A stretch of DNA of 64,000 nt from positions 340,478 through 404,477 of the forward strand of contig NZ_JNNU01000006.1 of assembly GCF_000732195.1 (NCBI RefSeq). Direction: 5' to 3'. Source of the stretch: Neorhizobium vignae. GTDB taxonomy: Bacteria; Pseudomonadota; Alphaproteobacteria; Rhizobiales; Rhizobiaceae. Shown piece after piece: positions 35,977 to 44,170 of this stretch. The notes beneath the pieces are model-generated. The model had not been told where the DNA came from. It searched no databases and saw nothing but the letters and a program-made list of their open reading frames with translations. The position numbers and the translations under genes are program-made. How positions within the stretch are numbered: the first letter of the stretch is position 1; every line of letters begins with the position of its first letter.

Positions 35977-36401
35977 TCAAGTATTCGCTCATCTGCGACA
36001 ATGCCCACACGTTCGAAGGCTGGTTTTCGGAAAGCGCCGATTTCGACCGGCAGGTAGCGAACGGGTTCCTCACCTGTCCGGTCTGCAATTCCGCGTCCAT
36101 CTCCAAGACGCTGATGGCCCCCTCCGTTTCGACTGCCCGAAAGAAGGAAGAGAAGCAGGCGATGGTGATGGACCTAGCGCGCCAGGAGATGCTTGCCAAG
36201 CTCAAGGAAGCGGTCGCGGCGATCAAGGCCAATGCCGAGGATGTCGGCGAGAAGTTTCCCGAGGAGGCCCGCAAGATCCACTATGGCGAGGCGGATGCGC
36301 GCGGCATCATCGGCCAGGCGAGCCTCGGCGAGGTGCGCGACCTCCTCGACGAGGGGATCGAGATCGCGCCCTTGCCGATCATTCCCGAAGACGCGAACTG
36401 A
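35973..36401 (+). CDS. DUF1178-family zinc-ribbon protein
   Basis: A 142-residue protein with Cys at position 9 in SLICDNAHTFEGWF and a C-x-x-C in TCPVCNSASISKTLMAPSV near residues 34-52, the standard DUF1178 layout, and a helical C-terminus ending ALPIIPEDAN-like (here APLPIIPEDAN). Function unknown; zinc binding is inferred. TTG start overlapping the nitrilase stop. It is the last gene of the comF operon and converges on ubiG. Confidence 0.88.
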   Translation: MIKYSLICDNAHTFEGWFSESADFDRQVANGFLTCPVCNSASISKTLMAPSVSTARKKEEKQAMVMDLARQEMLAKLKEAVAAIKANAEDVGEKFPEEARKIHYGEADARGIIGQASLGEVRDLLDEGIEIAPLPIIPEDAN

Positions 36402-36499
36402 ACGAGCGGCAATGGCCGACGTTGGTGCTCTGATGGAGCGACCGCACGCTCACCCTCCTATAGCGGCTACAATACCACCACGGATCAGCTTTCTGAAAA

Positions 36500-37246
36500 T
36501 CACGCCGGCCGCTTGGCCAGCATCATGTAGTTGACGTCCATATCCGGCGACAGGTTCCAACGATCCTGGAGGGGATTGAAGAAGACGCCGGTGCGATGGA
36601 TGATCTCCATGCCGGCGGCGGAGATCGGTCTTTCGAGCTCTTCCGGGCGGACCAGCTTTTCGTATTGATGGGTGCCGCGGGGCAGCCAGCGCAGGATGTT
36701 TTCGGCGGCAAAAATCGCCAAGGCTCCGGCCTTGAAGGTGCGGTTGATGGTGGCGACGAACATCAGGCCGCCGGGGCGGACCATGTTCGCGCAGGTCGTC
36801 ATGAAGAAATTGACGTCCGCGACGTGCTCAACCACTTCCATGTTCAGCACGACGTCGAACGTCTCGCCGGCTTCGGCGAGCTGTTCGGCGGTGACGGCGC
36901 GGTAGTCCACCGAGGTTCCGGTTTCCGCCGCATGGGTAGAGGCGATGCCGATGTTCTTTTCCGATGGGTCGGCGCCGACGACGGTCGCGCCCATGCGGGC
37001 GATCGGCTCGGAGAGCAGCCCGCCGCCGCAGCCGATATCGAGGATGCGCAGGCCGGAAAGCGGCAGGTGGCTCTTCGGGTCTCGGCCGAAATTTTCACAG
37101 ATACGGTCGCGGAGATAGGCGAGCCGCACGGGGTTGAACTTGTGCAGCGGCTTGAACTTGCCGGTCGGGTCCCACCACTCCGCGGCCATTGCGGAAAACC
37201 GGTCGACTTCGCTCTGGTCGATCGTGCTGCGGGCGGCTTCGGTCAT
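36500..37246 (-). CDS. ubiG: Ubiquinone biosynthesis O-methyltransferase
   Basis: A 248-residue class I methyltransferase that performs both O-methylations in ubiquinone synthesis. The SAM motif is [13 protein letters not shown] near residues 69-81, and the family-specific [19 protein letters not shown] (residues 17-35) and [19 protein letters not shown] segments are present. The start at 37246 ([17 protein letters not shown]) has AAGGAG about eight bases upstream, with the reading back to 37420 unsupported. A 128-residue unknown gene lies 49 bases upstream on the same strand. Confidence 0.94.
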   Translation of the reverse strand: MTEAARSTIDQSEVDRFSAMAAEWWDPTGKFKPLHKFNPVRLAYLRDRICENFGRDPKSHLPLSGLRILDIGCGGGLLSEPIARMGATVVGADPSEKNIGIASTHAAETGTSVDYRAVTAEQLAEAGETFDVVLNMEVVEHVADVNFFMTTCANMVRPGGLMFVATINRTFKAGALAIFAAENILRWLPRGTHQYEKLVRPEELERPISAAGMEIIHRTGVFFNPLQDRWNLSPDMDVNYMMLAKRPA

Positions 37247-37295
37247 GGTCCTGCTCCTTGTTCTATCATTGAAGTCGGATGCAGCGGACGAGAAG

Positions 37296-37682
37296 TCAAG
37301 AGATGTTTCTCGCGGGGCGCCGCCTTGCCGCAGCCCAGATGCAGACGCGCAGCAGATCGACATTCGGTTCTTCCGCCGCGGCCTGTTGAAGCTCCTGCAT
37401 GGTCTGTCTGAAAAGTTCATAATATTCCGGTTCGCGATTGGCGATGCAAAGCGGAAGATCGGCGCAGGCCTTGCCGCTCAGGCCGATTTCCTGCTGGGCG
37501 CGGACTTTCCCGATCTGATGTGCCGAGGGAAGCATCGGGCCGCTGCAGACACGCCGGCGGCGGCAGGCCCGCAAACGGCAGAAGCCGTTGCCCAGAAAGC
37601 CGATCGACGCCGTGGCGCGGCATAACTCCTCATGCTGTTCGGCGCGAAGCTTTTCGTAGTCGCTCAAGCCCGATTTATCCAT
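37296..37682 (-). CDS. Cysteine- and arginine-rich hypothetical protein
   Basis: A 128-residue soluble protein beginning [20 protein letters not shown] Cys/Arg-rich middle, [16 protein letters not shown] near residues 34-49, has three regularly spaced Cys plus one more at residue 21 and others later ([20 protein letters not shown]), which suggests metal or redox use. I recognise no family. GGAAGAAC precedes the ATG on the minus strand. It lies upstream of ubiG and may be transcribed with it. Coding is supported by compositional coherence, but function is unknown. Confidence 0.65.
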   Translation of the reverse strand: MDKSGLSDYEKLRAEQHEELCRATASIGFLGNGFCRLRACRRRRVCSGPMLPSAHQIGKVRAQQEIGLSGKACADLPLCIANREPEYYELFRQTMQELQQAAAEEPNVDLLRVCIWAAARRRPARNIS

Positions 37683-38194
37683 GTTCTTCCGTGAACCTCT
37701 CGCAAGACGGAGTCCGTCCTTGGTGATGCCAGCCTTTTCAGTTTCGGGTCAAACCCGAGGATCGGCCGGGACACGTCGTGTGCCTCGAATTTAGATTTTA
37801 ATAGTGACACGCGACGTGTCCCGTTCGGTGTGTTTTTCCGCGCAACTCCGGTCCCTCTGCGGCGATATGGAATTTAACTCCGTGGAAATGAGCACGGATG
37901 CCATACCGGGTTGTGTGCGACACACGCACGCCCCGCCTTGAGGCGAGAGGGGGACCATTTTCTGCGCAGCCCCTGACGACCCGCTTGCATAACGGCGGTT
38001 CGCCAGATCACCGGTCCCATCTCGCCGGTTATGCGGACCGGTGTAGCCGAAACGGGACGGGTCGATTGTAGGCATGGATCGTAAGGCGGGGATGCGAGGG
38101 GAGGAGTTTTCGTCTATGTCTTTGAAAGGCGCAGGGCACAAGAGGCAATCGTCCTCGCTTGGAGGGCAAGGATGATCGGCCGGGAGGAGGGACG
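37683..38194. other. 512-base gene-free region with several inverted repeats
   Basis: No convincing gene is visible. Three hairpins stand out. TCGGGT/ACCCGA surrounds 37744-37758. A 15-pair stem is formed by 37768-37782 (GGGACACGTCGTGTG) and 37808-37822 (CACGCGACGTGTCCC) with one G-U pair and a 25-base AT-rich loop. A third pairs GCATAACGGCG (37987-37997) with CGCCGGTTATGC (38023-38034) with one bulge. They could belong to a small RNA, a repeat, or the leader of the hydrolase gene at 38195. Confidence 0.4.
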
Positions 38195-39088
38195 ATGGCG
38201 ATCACCGTTGAGCGATTGAAGAAGTTGCTTGCGTTCGAGGAGGTCTTACTGACGCTTACGGACAGTTCCACGGAAATCCGGGACGGCTATATTCTCGAGA
38301 GGCTGCGGTTTCGCTTGGGCGACGGGACGGAGGTCCGGGGCTTCCTCACCCGGCCGAGCGAAGGTTTCCTCACTCCTGGACCGGCGATCGTCTATGCGCA
38401 TGCGCATGGCGCCCGCTGGGATATCGGCGCATCCGAACTGATCGACGGCCGGCCAGCTCTGCTCGATGCCCCCGGGCCGGTTCTGGCGCGCGAAGGATAT
38501 GTGGCGCTTTGCATCGACATGCCGACGTTTGGCGAACGGGCCGGGGTGACGGAGGATGCGGCGACCAAGGCGGCGCTCTGGCACGGCAAAACCCTGTTCG
38601 GGCAGATGCTTTCCGAACAGGCTGCAGCGCTGACCTGGCTTGCAGGGCGACCGGAGGTCGATCCGCAGCGGATCGGGGTCGCGGGCCTGTCGATGGGCGC
38701 GACGCTTGCCTATTTCCTGGCGGCGCTCGATCCGCGGGTGAAGGCGAATGCGCATTTATGCTGTTACGCGGATTTCGCGACCCTGGTCGAAACCGGTGCC
38801 CACGACCTGCACGGCCATTACCTGACCGTGCCGGGGCTGCTCAGGGAAACCTCGATCGGCGAGATCGCCGGATTGGTGGCGCCGCGGCCGCAGTTGATCT
38901 GCATCGGCTGTGACGACCCGCTGACGCCGCCCGACGCGGTGGACTGCGCATTTGCCGAGACGGAGGCCGCCTATCTCAAGGCGCAAGCGCTCGGTGCGCT
39001 GGTGTTCCTGCCGGAGGCAGGCGTTGGGCACCGCGAGACAGAAGCGATGCGACGGGCGATGCTGGCCTTTTTCAAAAGCTATCTCTGA
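38195..39088 (+). CDS. Dienelactone hydrolase-like alpha/beta hydrolase
   Basis: A 297-residue alpha/beta hydrolase. The nucleophile elbow is GVAGLSMGAT near residues 163-172 (Ser), a candidate acidic residue is in GCDDPLTPPDAV, and the catalytic His is in EAGVGHRETEAMR near the end. The order matches acetyl xylan esterase/dienelactone-hydrolase-like enzymes, but substrate is unknown. Start at 38195 has GGGAGGAGGGA upstream. It is a single gene after a long gene-free stretch. Confidence 0.85.
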   Translation: MAITVERLKKLLAFEEVLLTLTDSSTEIRDGYILERLRFRLGDGTEVRGFLTRPSEGFLTPGPAIVYAHAHGARWDIGASELIDGRPALLDAPGPVLAREGYVALCIDMPTFGERAGVTEDAATKAALWHGKTLFGQMLSEQAAALTWLAGRPEVDPQRIGVAGLSMGATLAYFLAALDPRVKANAHLCCYADFATLVETGAHDLHGHYLTVPGLLRETSIGEIAGLVAPRPQLICIGCDDPLTPPDAVDCAFAETEAAYLKAQALGALVFLPEAGVGHRETEAMRRAMLAFFKSYL

Positions 39089-39150
39089 AGATATCTCTCG
39101 GATGAACAGCGCCTTTCGGACGGCAACCATCTCTCCAGCGATTCGCGGCG

Positions 39151-39393
39151 CTACCGCGTGCCGTTCAGATGCACGCACCTCTTGCCAATCTGTTCCTTGC
39201 GCTGCGACTTGGTATATCGCGCGATCATGCCGGCGGGGCAGCTCTTGTCATCGAACAGGACGGACTCGCCGGCCGCCATCGTCGCCGGCGTCGGCTTGGT
39301 CTTGACCATCCTGGTCTGGGCATTGGCCGGCGATACAGTGGCCGGTCCGGCGAAGACCACGGCCAAAAACAGGACCACAAGAATACGGAACAT
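39151..39393 (-). CDS. Small secreted protein with a Cys pair, unknown
   Basis: An 80-residue protein with a signal peptide (MFRILVVLFLAVVFAGPATV, cleavage likely after PANAQ near residue 26), then a short mature part with SCPAGMIARYTKSQRK and KRCVHLNGTR, whose two Cys may bond. I recall similar short secreted proteins in rhizobia but no function. Start at 39393 with GGGAGGAGAGG upstream. It is downstream of the sugar-transport operon on the same strand, separated by a hairpin. Confidence 0.75.
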   Translation of the reverse strand: MFRILVVLFLAVVFAGPATVSPANAQTRMVKTKPTPATMAAGESVLFDDKSCPAGMIARYTKSQRKEQIGKRCVHLNGTR

Positions 39394-39449
39394 TGACCTC
39401 TCCTCCCGCTGCGGTTGGTGAGGATTGTACCGTTCGCGCCATCGGCGGG

Positions 39450-39488
39450 CCATTCCATCGTCCGGTTGAGGCGGGCTCGATGGAATGG
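39450..39488 (-). terminator. Hairpin at the end of the sugar-uptake operon
   Basis: CCATTCCATCG (39450-39460) and CGATGGAATGG (39478-39488) form a perfect 11-pair stem with a 17-base loop. It lies just past the stop of the ABC ATPase gene on the minus strand and before the small secreted protein gene. No T run, so its role as a terminator is inferred from position. Confidence 0.55.
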
Positions 39489-39498
39489 GGGGGTAGGG

Positions 39499-40581
39499 CT
39501 AGCTCCCCTTCACCCTTAACCCGTTCCGGTCGAACAGGTGCAGCGGAGCACCGGCGACGGAGAGGTGAGCTTCGTCGCCCGGAGAAATGAGCTTCTGGCC
39601 GGGAACGACGGCGAGGAGTTTTTCGCCGTTCAGATCCGCGTGGATGACCGTTTCCGATCCGAGCGCTTCGACGAGGCGCACCTTGACCTTGAGGCTTCCC
39701 GGATCATTGGCGAGCGTGATGTGCTGCGGGCGGATGCCGATCGTCAGCTTGTCGCCGACGGACAGGGAATGGCCCGAGAACGGCACGAGCAGGCGGTGGC
39801 CGCCCGCAGTCGCAAGCGTCGCCGTGCCGGTTTCCAACTCGGCGACTTCGCCGGCCAGGAAGTTCATGTGCGGCGCGCCGATGAAGCCGGCGACGAAGCG
39901 GTTGGCGGGCGTATTGTAGAGATCGAGCGGAGTGCCGACCTGTTCGATCTTGCCGGCGCGCATGACGACGATGCGGTGGGCCAATGTCATCGCCTCCACC
40001 TGGTCGTGGGTGACGTAGATCATCGTCGAGCCGAGGCGGGCGTGGAGAGCGGCGAGTTCCGCACGGGTCGAGACGCGCAGTTCGGCGTCGAGGTTCGACA
40101 GCGGCTCGTCGAGCAGGAAGGCGGTCGGGCGGCGCACGATGGCGCGGCCGATCGCGACGCGCTGGCGCTGGCCGCCGGAAAGCTGGCCGGGCCGGCGTTC
40201 GAGATACGCCTCGATCTCCAGCATGCGGGCGGCTTCGAGGATACGGTCGGCGACTTCCGCCTTCGGCATGTTCGAATTTTCCAGCCCAAAGGCGAGATTC
40301 TGGCGCACGCTCATATGGGGATAGAGCGCATAGGACTGGAAGACCATGGCAAGGCCGCGATCGGCGGCTGACACTTCGTTGACGCGCTTGCCGTCGATCT
40401 CGATCTCGCCACCGGTGACCTTTTCAAGACCGGCGATGGTGCGCAGCAAGGTCGATTTTCCGCAGCCGGACGGGCCGACGAAAACGATGAACTCGCCGTC
40501 CTTGATATCGAGGTCGATGTCCTTCAGGACGTCGACCGCGCCGAAGGACTTCTTGATTTTGGTGAGGGTGATCTCGCCCAT
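39499..40581 (-). CDS. Sugar ABC transporter ATP-binding protein (UgpC/MsmX type)
   Basis: A 360-residue ATPase with Walker A GPSGCGKST (residues about 36-44), signature LSGGQRQRVAIGRA near 134-147, Walker B FLLDEPLSNLD, and a C-terminal MalK/UgpC-type regulatory OB domain (HMNFLAGEV, IGIRPQHITL). It energises uptake with the two permeases and binding protein upstream in the same operon. The start overlaps nothing and follows permease 2 by nine bases. The sugar is inferred from neighbouring GH105 and KduI genes: unsaturated rhamnogalacturonan or galacturonan oligosaccharides. Confidence 0.93.
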   Translation of the reverse strand: MGEITLTKIKKSFGAVDVLKDIDLDIKDGEFIVFVGPSGCGKSTLLRTIAGLEKVTGGEIEIDGKRVNEVSAADRGLAMVFQSYALYPHMSVRQNLAFGLENSNMPKAEVADRILEAARMLEIEAYLERRPGQLSGGQRQRVAIGRAIVRRPTAFLLDEPLSNLDAELRVSTRAELAALHARLGSTMIYVTHDQVEAMTLAHRIVVMRAGKIEQVGTPLDLYNTPANRFVAGFIGAPHMNFLAGEVAELETGTATLATAGGHRLLVPFSGHSLSVGDKLTIGIRPQHITLANDPGSLKVKVRLVEALGSETVIHADLNGEKLLAVVPGQKLISPGDEAHLSVAGAPLHLFDRNGLRVKGS

Positions 40582-40590
40582 CGGTGATCC

Positions 40591-41643
40591 TTACTTCAGG
40601 CCAGTGCCGGCAATGCCGGTGGTGATGAAACGCTGCAGGAAGATGAAGACAAGCACGACCGGGATCATGGTCACGACCGTCATCGCCAGGATGAAGTGCC
40701 ACTGGACGTTCAGTTCGCCGGAATAGATGCTCAGCCCCACTTGAAGGGTATAGAGTTCGCGCCGCGACAGGACGATCAGCGGCCACAGGAAGTCGTTCCA
40801 GCGCCAGACGACCGAGAAGATCGCCAGAACCGCGAGCGCCGGTGCCGTCAGCGGCAGGACGATACGCCAGTAGATCTGCCATTCGGACGCCTTGTCCATG
40901 CGCGCGGCGTCGATCAGCTCGTCCGGGATGGTCAGCATGTACTGACGCAGGATGAACACGCCGGTCGGGGTTGCGACCGTCGGCAGGATGACGCCCCAGA
41001 GATTGTTGAACAGCCCGAGCGACGAGATGATCGAATAGAGCGGCACCATGATCACCGAGAGCGGCACCATCAGCGTCGCGAGGATGATCAGCATGGCGAG
41101 CGAGCGGCCGCGGAACTCGTATTTCGACAGAGCGAAGGCGGCCATGGAATTGACGATCAGGGTGATCAGCGTCGCCGTCACCGTCACGAAGACCGAGTTC
41201 CACAGGTAGCGCAGGAAATCGAACTGCGTGAAGGGTGTCGTGTAGTTTTCGGTGGCGAACGAAACCGAGCGCACCGGGGTGCGGTCGCCGATATTGACGC
41301 GGACGATTTCGCCCGGCGCCTTCGGATCGACCATCTGGGCGACGAGGCCGATGCGGCGCACCTCGGCCAGCACCTTGGTCGAACCGTCCGGCATCTTGGC
41401 TTCGAAGAGCTGCAGCGGCTTGTCGTAACCCTGGACGGTCGCCTGGCTGGTGACGTAGGGCAGGATCGACGGCGGGAATTCGGCAAGGGCTGCCGGCGTC
41501 TTGAAGGACGAGAAGGCGAGCCAGACGGCCGGACCGAACATGATGATCAGGCCGCCGAGGAGCCAGACCCAGGTGACGACATCCGTCCAGTGCCAGCTTT
41601 TGCCGCCGCGACGGCGCAGAATGAAGCGAGAAGCCACACCCAT
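40591..41643 (-). CDS. Sugar ABC transporter permease, CUT1 (MalG/UgpE-like)
   Basis: A 350-residue inner-membrane protein with six predicted helices and the EAA loop DAARMDKASEWQIYWRIVLP that contacts the ATPase. Between helix 1 (about residues 25-47) and helix 2 (about 135) it has an extra outside segment of roughly 85 residues (from PPSILPYV to TENYTTPF), longer than in typical MalG-type permeases. Its ATG shares one base with the stop of the other permease gene, implying coupled translation. Inferred substrate: pectin-derived oligosaccharides. Confidence 0.91.
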   Translation of the reverse strand: MGVASRFILRRRGGKSWHWTDVVTWVWLLGGLIIMFGPAVWLAFSSFKTPAALAEFPPSILPYVTSQATVQGYDKPLQLFEAKMPDGSTKVLAEVRRIGLVAQMVDPKAPGEIVRVNIGDRTPVRSVSFATENYTTPFTQFDFLRYLWNSVFVTVTATLITLIVNSMAAFALSKYEFRGRSLAMLIILATLMVPLSVIMVPLYSIISSLGLFNNLWGVILPTVATPTGVFILRQYMLTIPDELIDAARMDKASEWQIYWRIVLPLTAPALAVLAIFSVVWRWNDFLWPLIVLSRRELYTLQVGLSIYSGELNVQWHFILAMTVVTMIPVVLVFIFLQRFITTGIAGTGLK

Positions 41644-42659
41644 CAGCGTTTCCCCTTCTTTTCGCCACGCTGGCCGATGCCGAGCTGGATCAGTGTCAGC
41701 ACCACGAGCACGAGGCCCATCAGGATCGAGGCGGCAGCGGCAAGGCCCGGATTGCGGAGCGCCGAGGCAAAGCCGGTCTCGTAGATGTACTGGGTCAGAT
41801 AGAGCGTGCTGGTGCCGGGGCCGCCGCCGGTCAGGACATAGACCTCGTCGAAGATCTGCACGGCCTTGATCAGGGCAAGGACCACGACGACCAGAAGGTT
41901 CGGCGCGAGAAGCGGCAGCGTGATGCGCCGGAAGACGCGCGCCGGCTTGGTGCCGTCCATTTCGGCAGCTTCATAGAGATCCTTCGGGATCGCCTGCAGG
42001 CCGGCGAGCAGGATCAGCGTGTAGAGGCCCATATGCGCCCAGATCGATACGCCGATCGTGGCGATGAAGGTCCAGTTGCGGTCGGTGAGCCAGGTATAGG
42101 GCTCGATGCCGAACTGGTAGAGGCCGAAATTCAGGAGGCCCTGGCGCTGCAGGATCCACTTCCAGATCAGGCCGACGACGACGGGCGACAGGAGGACCGG
42201 AAAGAAGAACACGGCGCGCCAGAAGGAGCGGGCGGCGAGATCGCGGTTGAGGATCAGTGCCGTGATCAACGACACGCCGATCATCAGCGTGACCTGCAGG
42301 ACCACGAACCAGAAGGTGTTGCCGACGGCGGTCCAGAAGGCATCCTCCTGGCAGGACATCGGGTCGAGGTAATTCGTGCAGGTGAAGAGGCGCTGATACT
42401 GTTCGGCGCCGACGAAATTGCGCTCGGAAAGGAAGAAGGCAGTGCCGCCGGTCATCGAGTATACGAAGTTGATGACGAGGGGCAGGAGCACGAAAATGCC
42501 GAAGATCAGCATGTTCGGGGCAAGAAACACGGCCGCCATGCCGCCGATGCCGGTCGCTTTCTGGACGGCGCGCAGCGGTATGTCGATGATGCGCATCAGG
42601 AGATGCACGGGCGCCATGAGAAGGCTGCCGAGACGGTCGGTGAGAGACGTCGTGCTCAT
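41643..42659 (-). CDS. Sugar ABC transporter permease, CUT1 (MalF/UgpA-like)
   Basis: A 338-residue inner-membrane protein with about six to seven helices and the EAA loop EAAEMDGTKPARVFRRITLP. The N-terminal amphipathic segment and the insertion after helix 1 containing CTNYLDPMSCQED with two Cys are notable. It is the MalF-like partner of the permease downstream. A 192-base gap containing a mosaic repeat separates it from the binding-protein gene upstream in the operon. Confidence 0.91.
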   Translation of the reverse strand: MSTTSLTDRLGSLLMAPVHLLMRIIDIPLRAVQKATGIGGMAAVFLAPNMLIFGIFVLLPLVINFVYSMTGGTAFFLSERNFVGAEQYQRLFTCTNYLDPMSCQEDAFWTAVGNTFWFVVLQVTLMIGVSLITALILNRDLAARSFWRAVFFFPVLLSPVVVGLIWKWILQRQGLLNFGLYQFGIEPYTWLTDRNWTFIATIGVSIWAHMGLYTLILLAGLQAIPKDLYEAAEMDGTKPARVFRRITLPLLAPNLLVVVVLALIKAVQIFDEVYVLTGGGPGTSTLYLTQYIYETGFASALRNPGLAAAASILMGLVLVVLTLIQLGIGQRGEKKGKR

Positions 42660-42699
42660 GTTTGTATTTCATCCCTCCTTGTCTTGTCCGGATGGCGGG

Positions 42700-42845
42700 G
42701 CTCGCCCCTCATCCGCCTGCCGGCACCTTCTCCCCGCAGGCGGGGAGAAGGGATATGCCGCGCCCTCGACGTCCACCCTCGCCCGGCTTGCGGGAAAGGG
42801 TGCGCCGAGCGGAGCAGAGGCGGGGTGAGAGGCTTCTCACCCCCG
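42700..42845. repeat. Mosaic intergenic palindromes of rhizobial type
   Basis: Three stems occur in the gap between binding-protein and permease genes: CCTTCTCCCCG (42726-42736) with CGGGGAGAAGG (42741-42751); CACCCT (42774-42779) with AGGGTG (42797-42802); and GGGGTGAGA (42822-42830) with TCTCACCCC (42835-42843). The first, with its flank CCTCATCCGCCTGCCGGC, looks like the family of repeats scattered through rhizobial genomes. It probably modulates expression of permeases relative to the binding protein. Confidence 0.8.
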
Positions 42846-42851
42846 CTGTTA

Positions 42852-44120
42852 TCAGAGGCCGCTGTCCTTGACCTTCTGGGCGATGTCGGCGTCGATACGC
42901 GTAAAGGCGTCATCGAGCTTCAGTTCGCCGGCAAGGGTCTGACCGACACGGGTGACGATCGCGGCATAGACCGTGTCGGACCAGCGCCAGCCGGGCAGCT
43001 TCAGGGCGGTGTCGGAGGTGGTCTTCGATGCCTCGACATATTTGGTCAGGGCAGCCTTGGCGAAGGCGTTGTCGGTCTTGAAGTCGAGGCCGCCCTTGTC
43101 GACGACACCCTTGTGGCCGGGCAGGAAGAGGGTGCGCTCGGAGAATTCCTTGACGACCTTCTCCTGAGCGAACCAGTCCATGACGGTCGCGACGTCCTTC
43201 GGGTTCTTGGCATATTTCACGGCGACGAGTGCCGCACCGCCGGGCATGCCGGTGCAGGCTGCCGGGCCGCAGGGGCTGCCGGTCGCCACCCAGTCAAAGC
43301 TGTTGCCGATCTTGGTGGTGAGGTTCGCCACCTGCCACGAACCGGAATAATAGAAGGCGAGCTGTCCGTTGATGAAGTCTTCAGCCGCGGCGCGGTAGGT
43401 CGAACCCGCTGCCGAGACCCAGACGTCCTTGGCGAAGGAACCTTCACCGACCCAACCGACGAACTTGGTCAGGAAGTCCTTGGCGCCCTTGTCGAGCGGT
43501 GCCGGCTTGCCGTCCTTGCCGACATAGTTGGCGCCGTAGGACAGGAGCGGAGCAGTCAGGCGGTGGCCGGAGCGGTCGATCGCCATGGCGAACGGAAGCT
43601 TCTGGCTATCCTTGACCTTTTTGGAAGCCGCCGCCCATTCTTCCCAGGTGGCCTTCGGGCCCGGAAGCGGAACGCCGGCCTGGTCGAACAGGGTCTTGTT
43701 GGCATAACCGCCGGTCAGGGTGATCTGCGTCATGAAGCCGGAGATCTGCTTGGAGCCATCCGGACGCATCCAGTCGGCCTGGGCGCCGAAATTGTCGTCC
43801 CAGTACTTGGCGTCCTTGACCAGCGGGCGCAGGTCGAGCCAGTGCCTGGAGAGGTCCTTGATCGCCGTGACGCGGGCGATGTCCGGGCCGTTGCCGGCTT
43901 CGAGCTGCACGGGCAGCTGGTCCTTGATGACGCTGTAGGCAACGTTGTCCAGGATGACGTTGATGCCCGGGTTTTCCTTCATGAAACGGCCAACGAGGTC
44001 CTTCATGACGTCGCCTTCGACGCCGTCCGAATACCACATGATCCGCACGTCGCCGGCATGTGCTGCCGTCGACACGAGAAGGGCGAGCGCAGCGCCCGCC
44101 AGAAGCGATTTGGTTTTCAT
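42852..44120 (-). CDS. Sugar ABC transporter substrate-binding protein (CUT1)
   Basis: A 422-residue periplasmic solute-binding protein with a signal peptide (KTKSLLAGAALALLVSTAAHAG, cleavage near residue 23) and the family-1 extracellular binding fold (VRIMWYSDGVEGDVMKDLV, TWEEWAAASKKVKDS, GKLAFYYSGSW-like segment at GQLAFYYSGSWQ). The second of two ATGs is chosen because AGGAGG is then eight bases upstream. It would deliver an oligosaccharide to the permeases encoded downstream. Aromatic residues WMRPDGSKQ and WRWSD may stack on sugars, an inference only. Confidence 0.92.
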   Translation of the reverse strand: MKTKSLLAGAALALLVSTAAHAGDVRIMWYSDGVEGDVMKDLVGRFMKENPGINVILDNVAYSVIKDQLPVQLEAGNGPDIARVTAIKDLSRHWLDLRPLVKDAKYWDDNFGAQADWMRPDGSKQISGFMTQITLTGGYANKTLFDQAGVPLPGPKATWEEWAAASKKVKDSQKLPFAMAIDRSGHRLTAPLLSYGANYVGKDGKPAPLDKGAKDFLTKFVGWVGEGSFAKDVWVSAAGSTYRAAAEDFINGQLAFYYSGSWQVANLTTKIGNSFDWVATGSPCGPAACTGMPGGAALVAVKYAKNPKDVATVMDWFAQEKVVKEFSERTLFLPGHKGVVDKGGLDFKTDNAFAKAALTKYVEASKTTSDTALKLPGWRWSDTVYAAIVTRVGQTLAGELKLDDAFTRIDADIAQKVKDSGL

Positions 44121-44170
44121 GCTCATTTCCTCCTCTGAATGGACGGGCCTCCACCCGTCCGGTTTTTAGA

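Noticed and set aside
36414..36534. 40-codon frame between DUF1178 gene and ubiG (MADVGALMERPHA)
   Set aside because: Overlaps the end of ubiG, has no ribosome-binding site and no family resemblance.
37791..38141. 116-residue minus-strand frame in the gene-free region
   Set aside because: Low-quality composition, no ribosome-binding site, and it covers the inverted repeats.
42656..42913. Frames within the mosaic repeat
   Set aside because: Explained by the palindromic repeat; no start signals.
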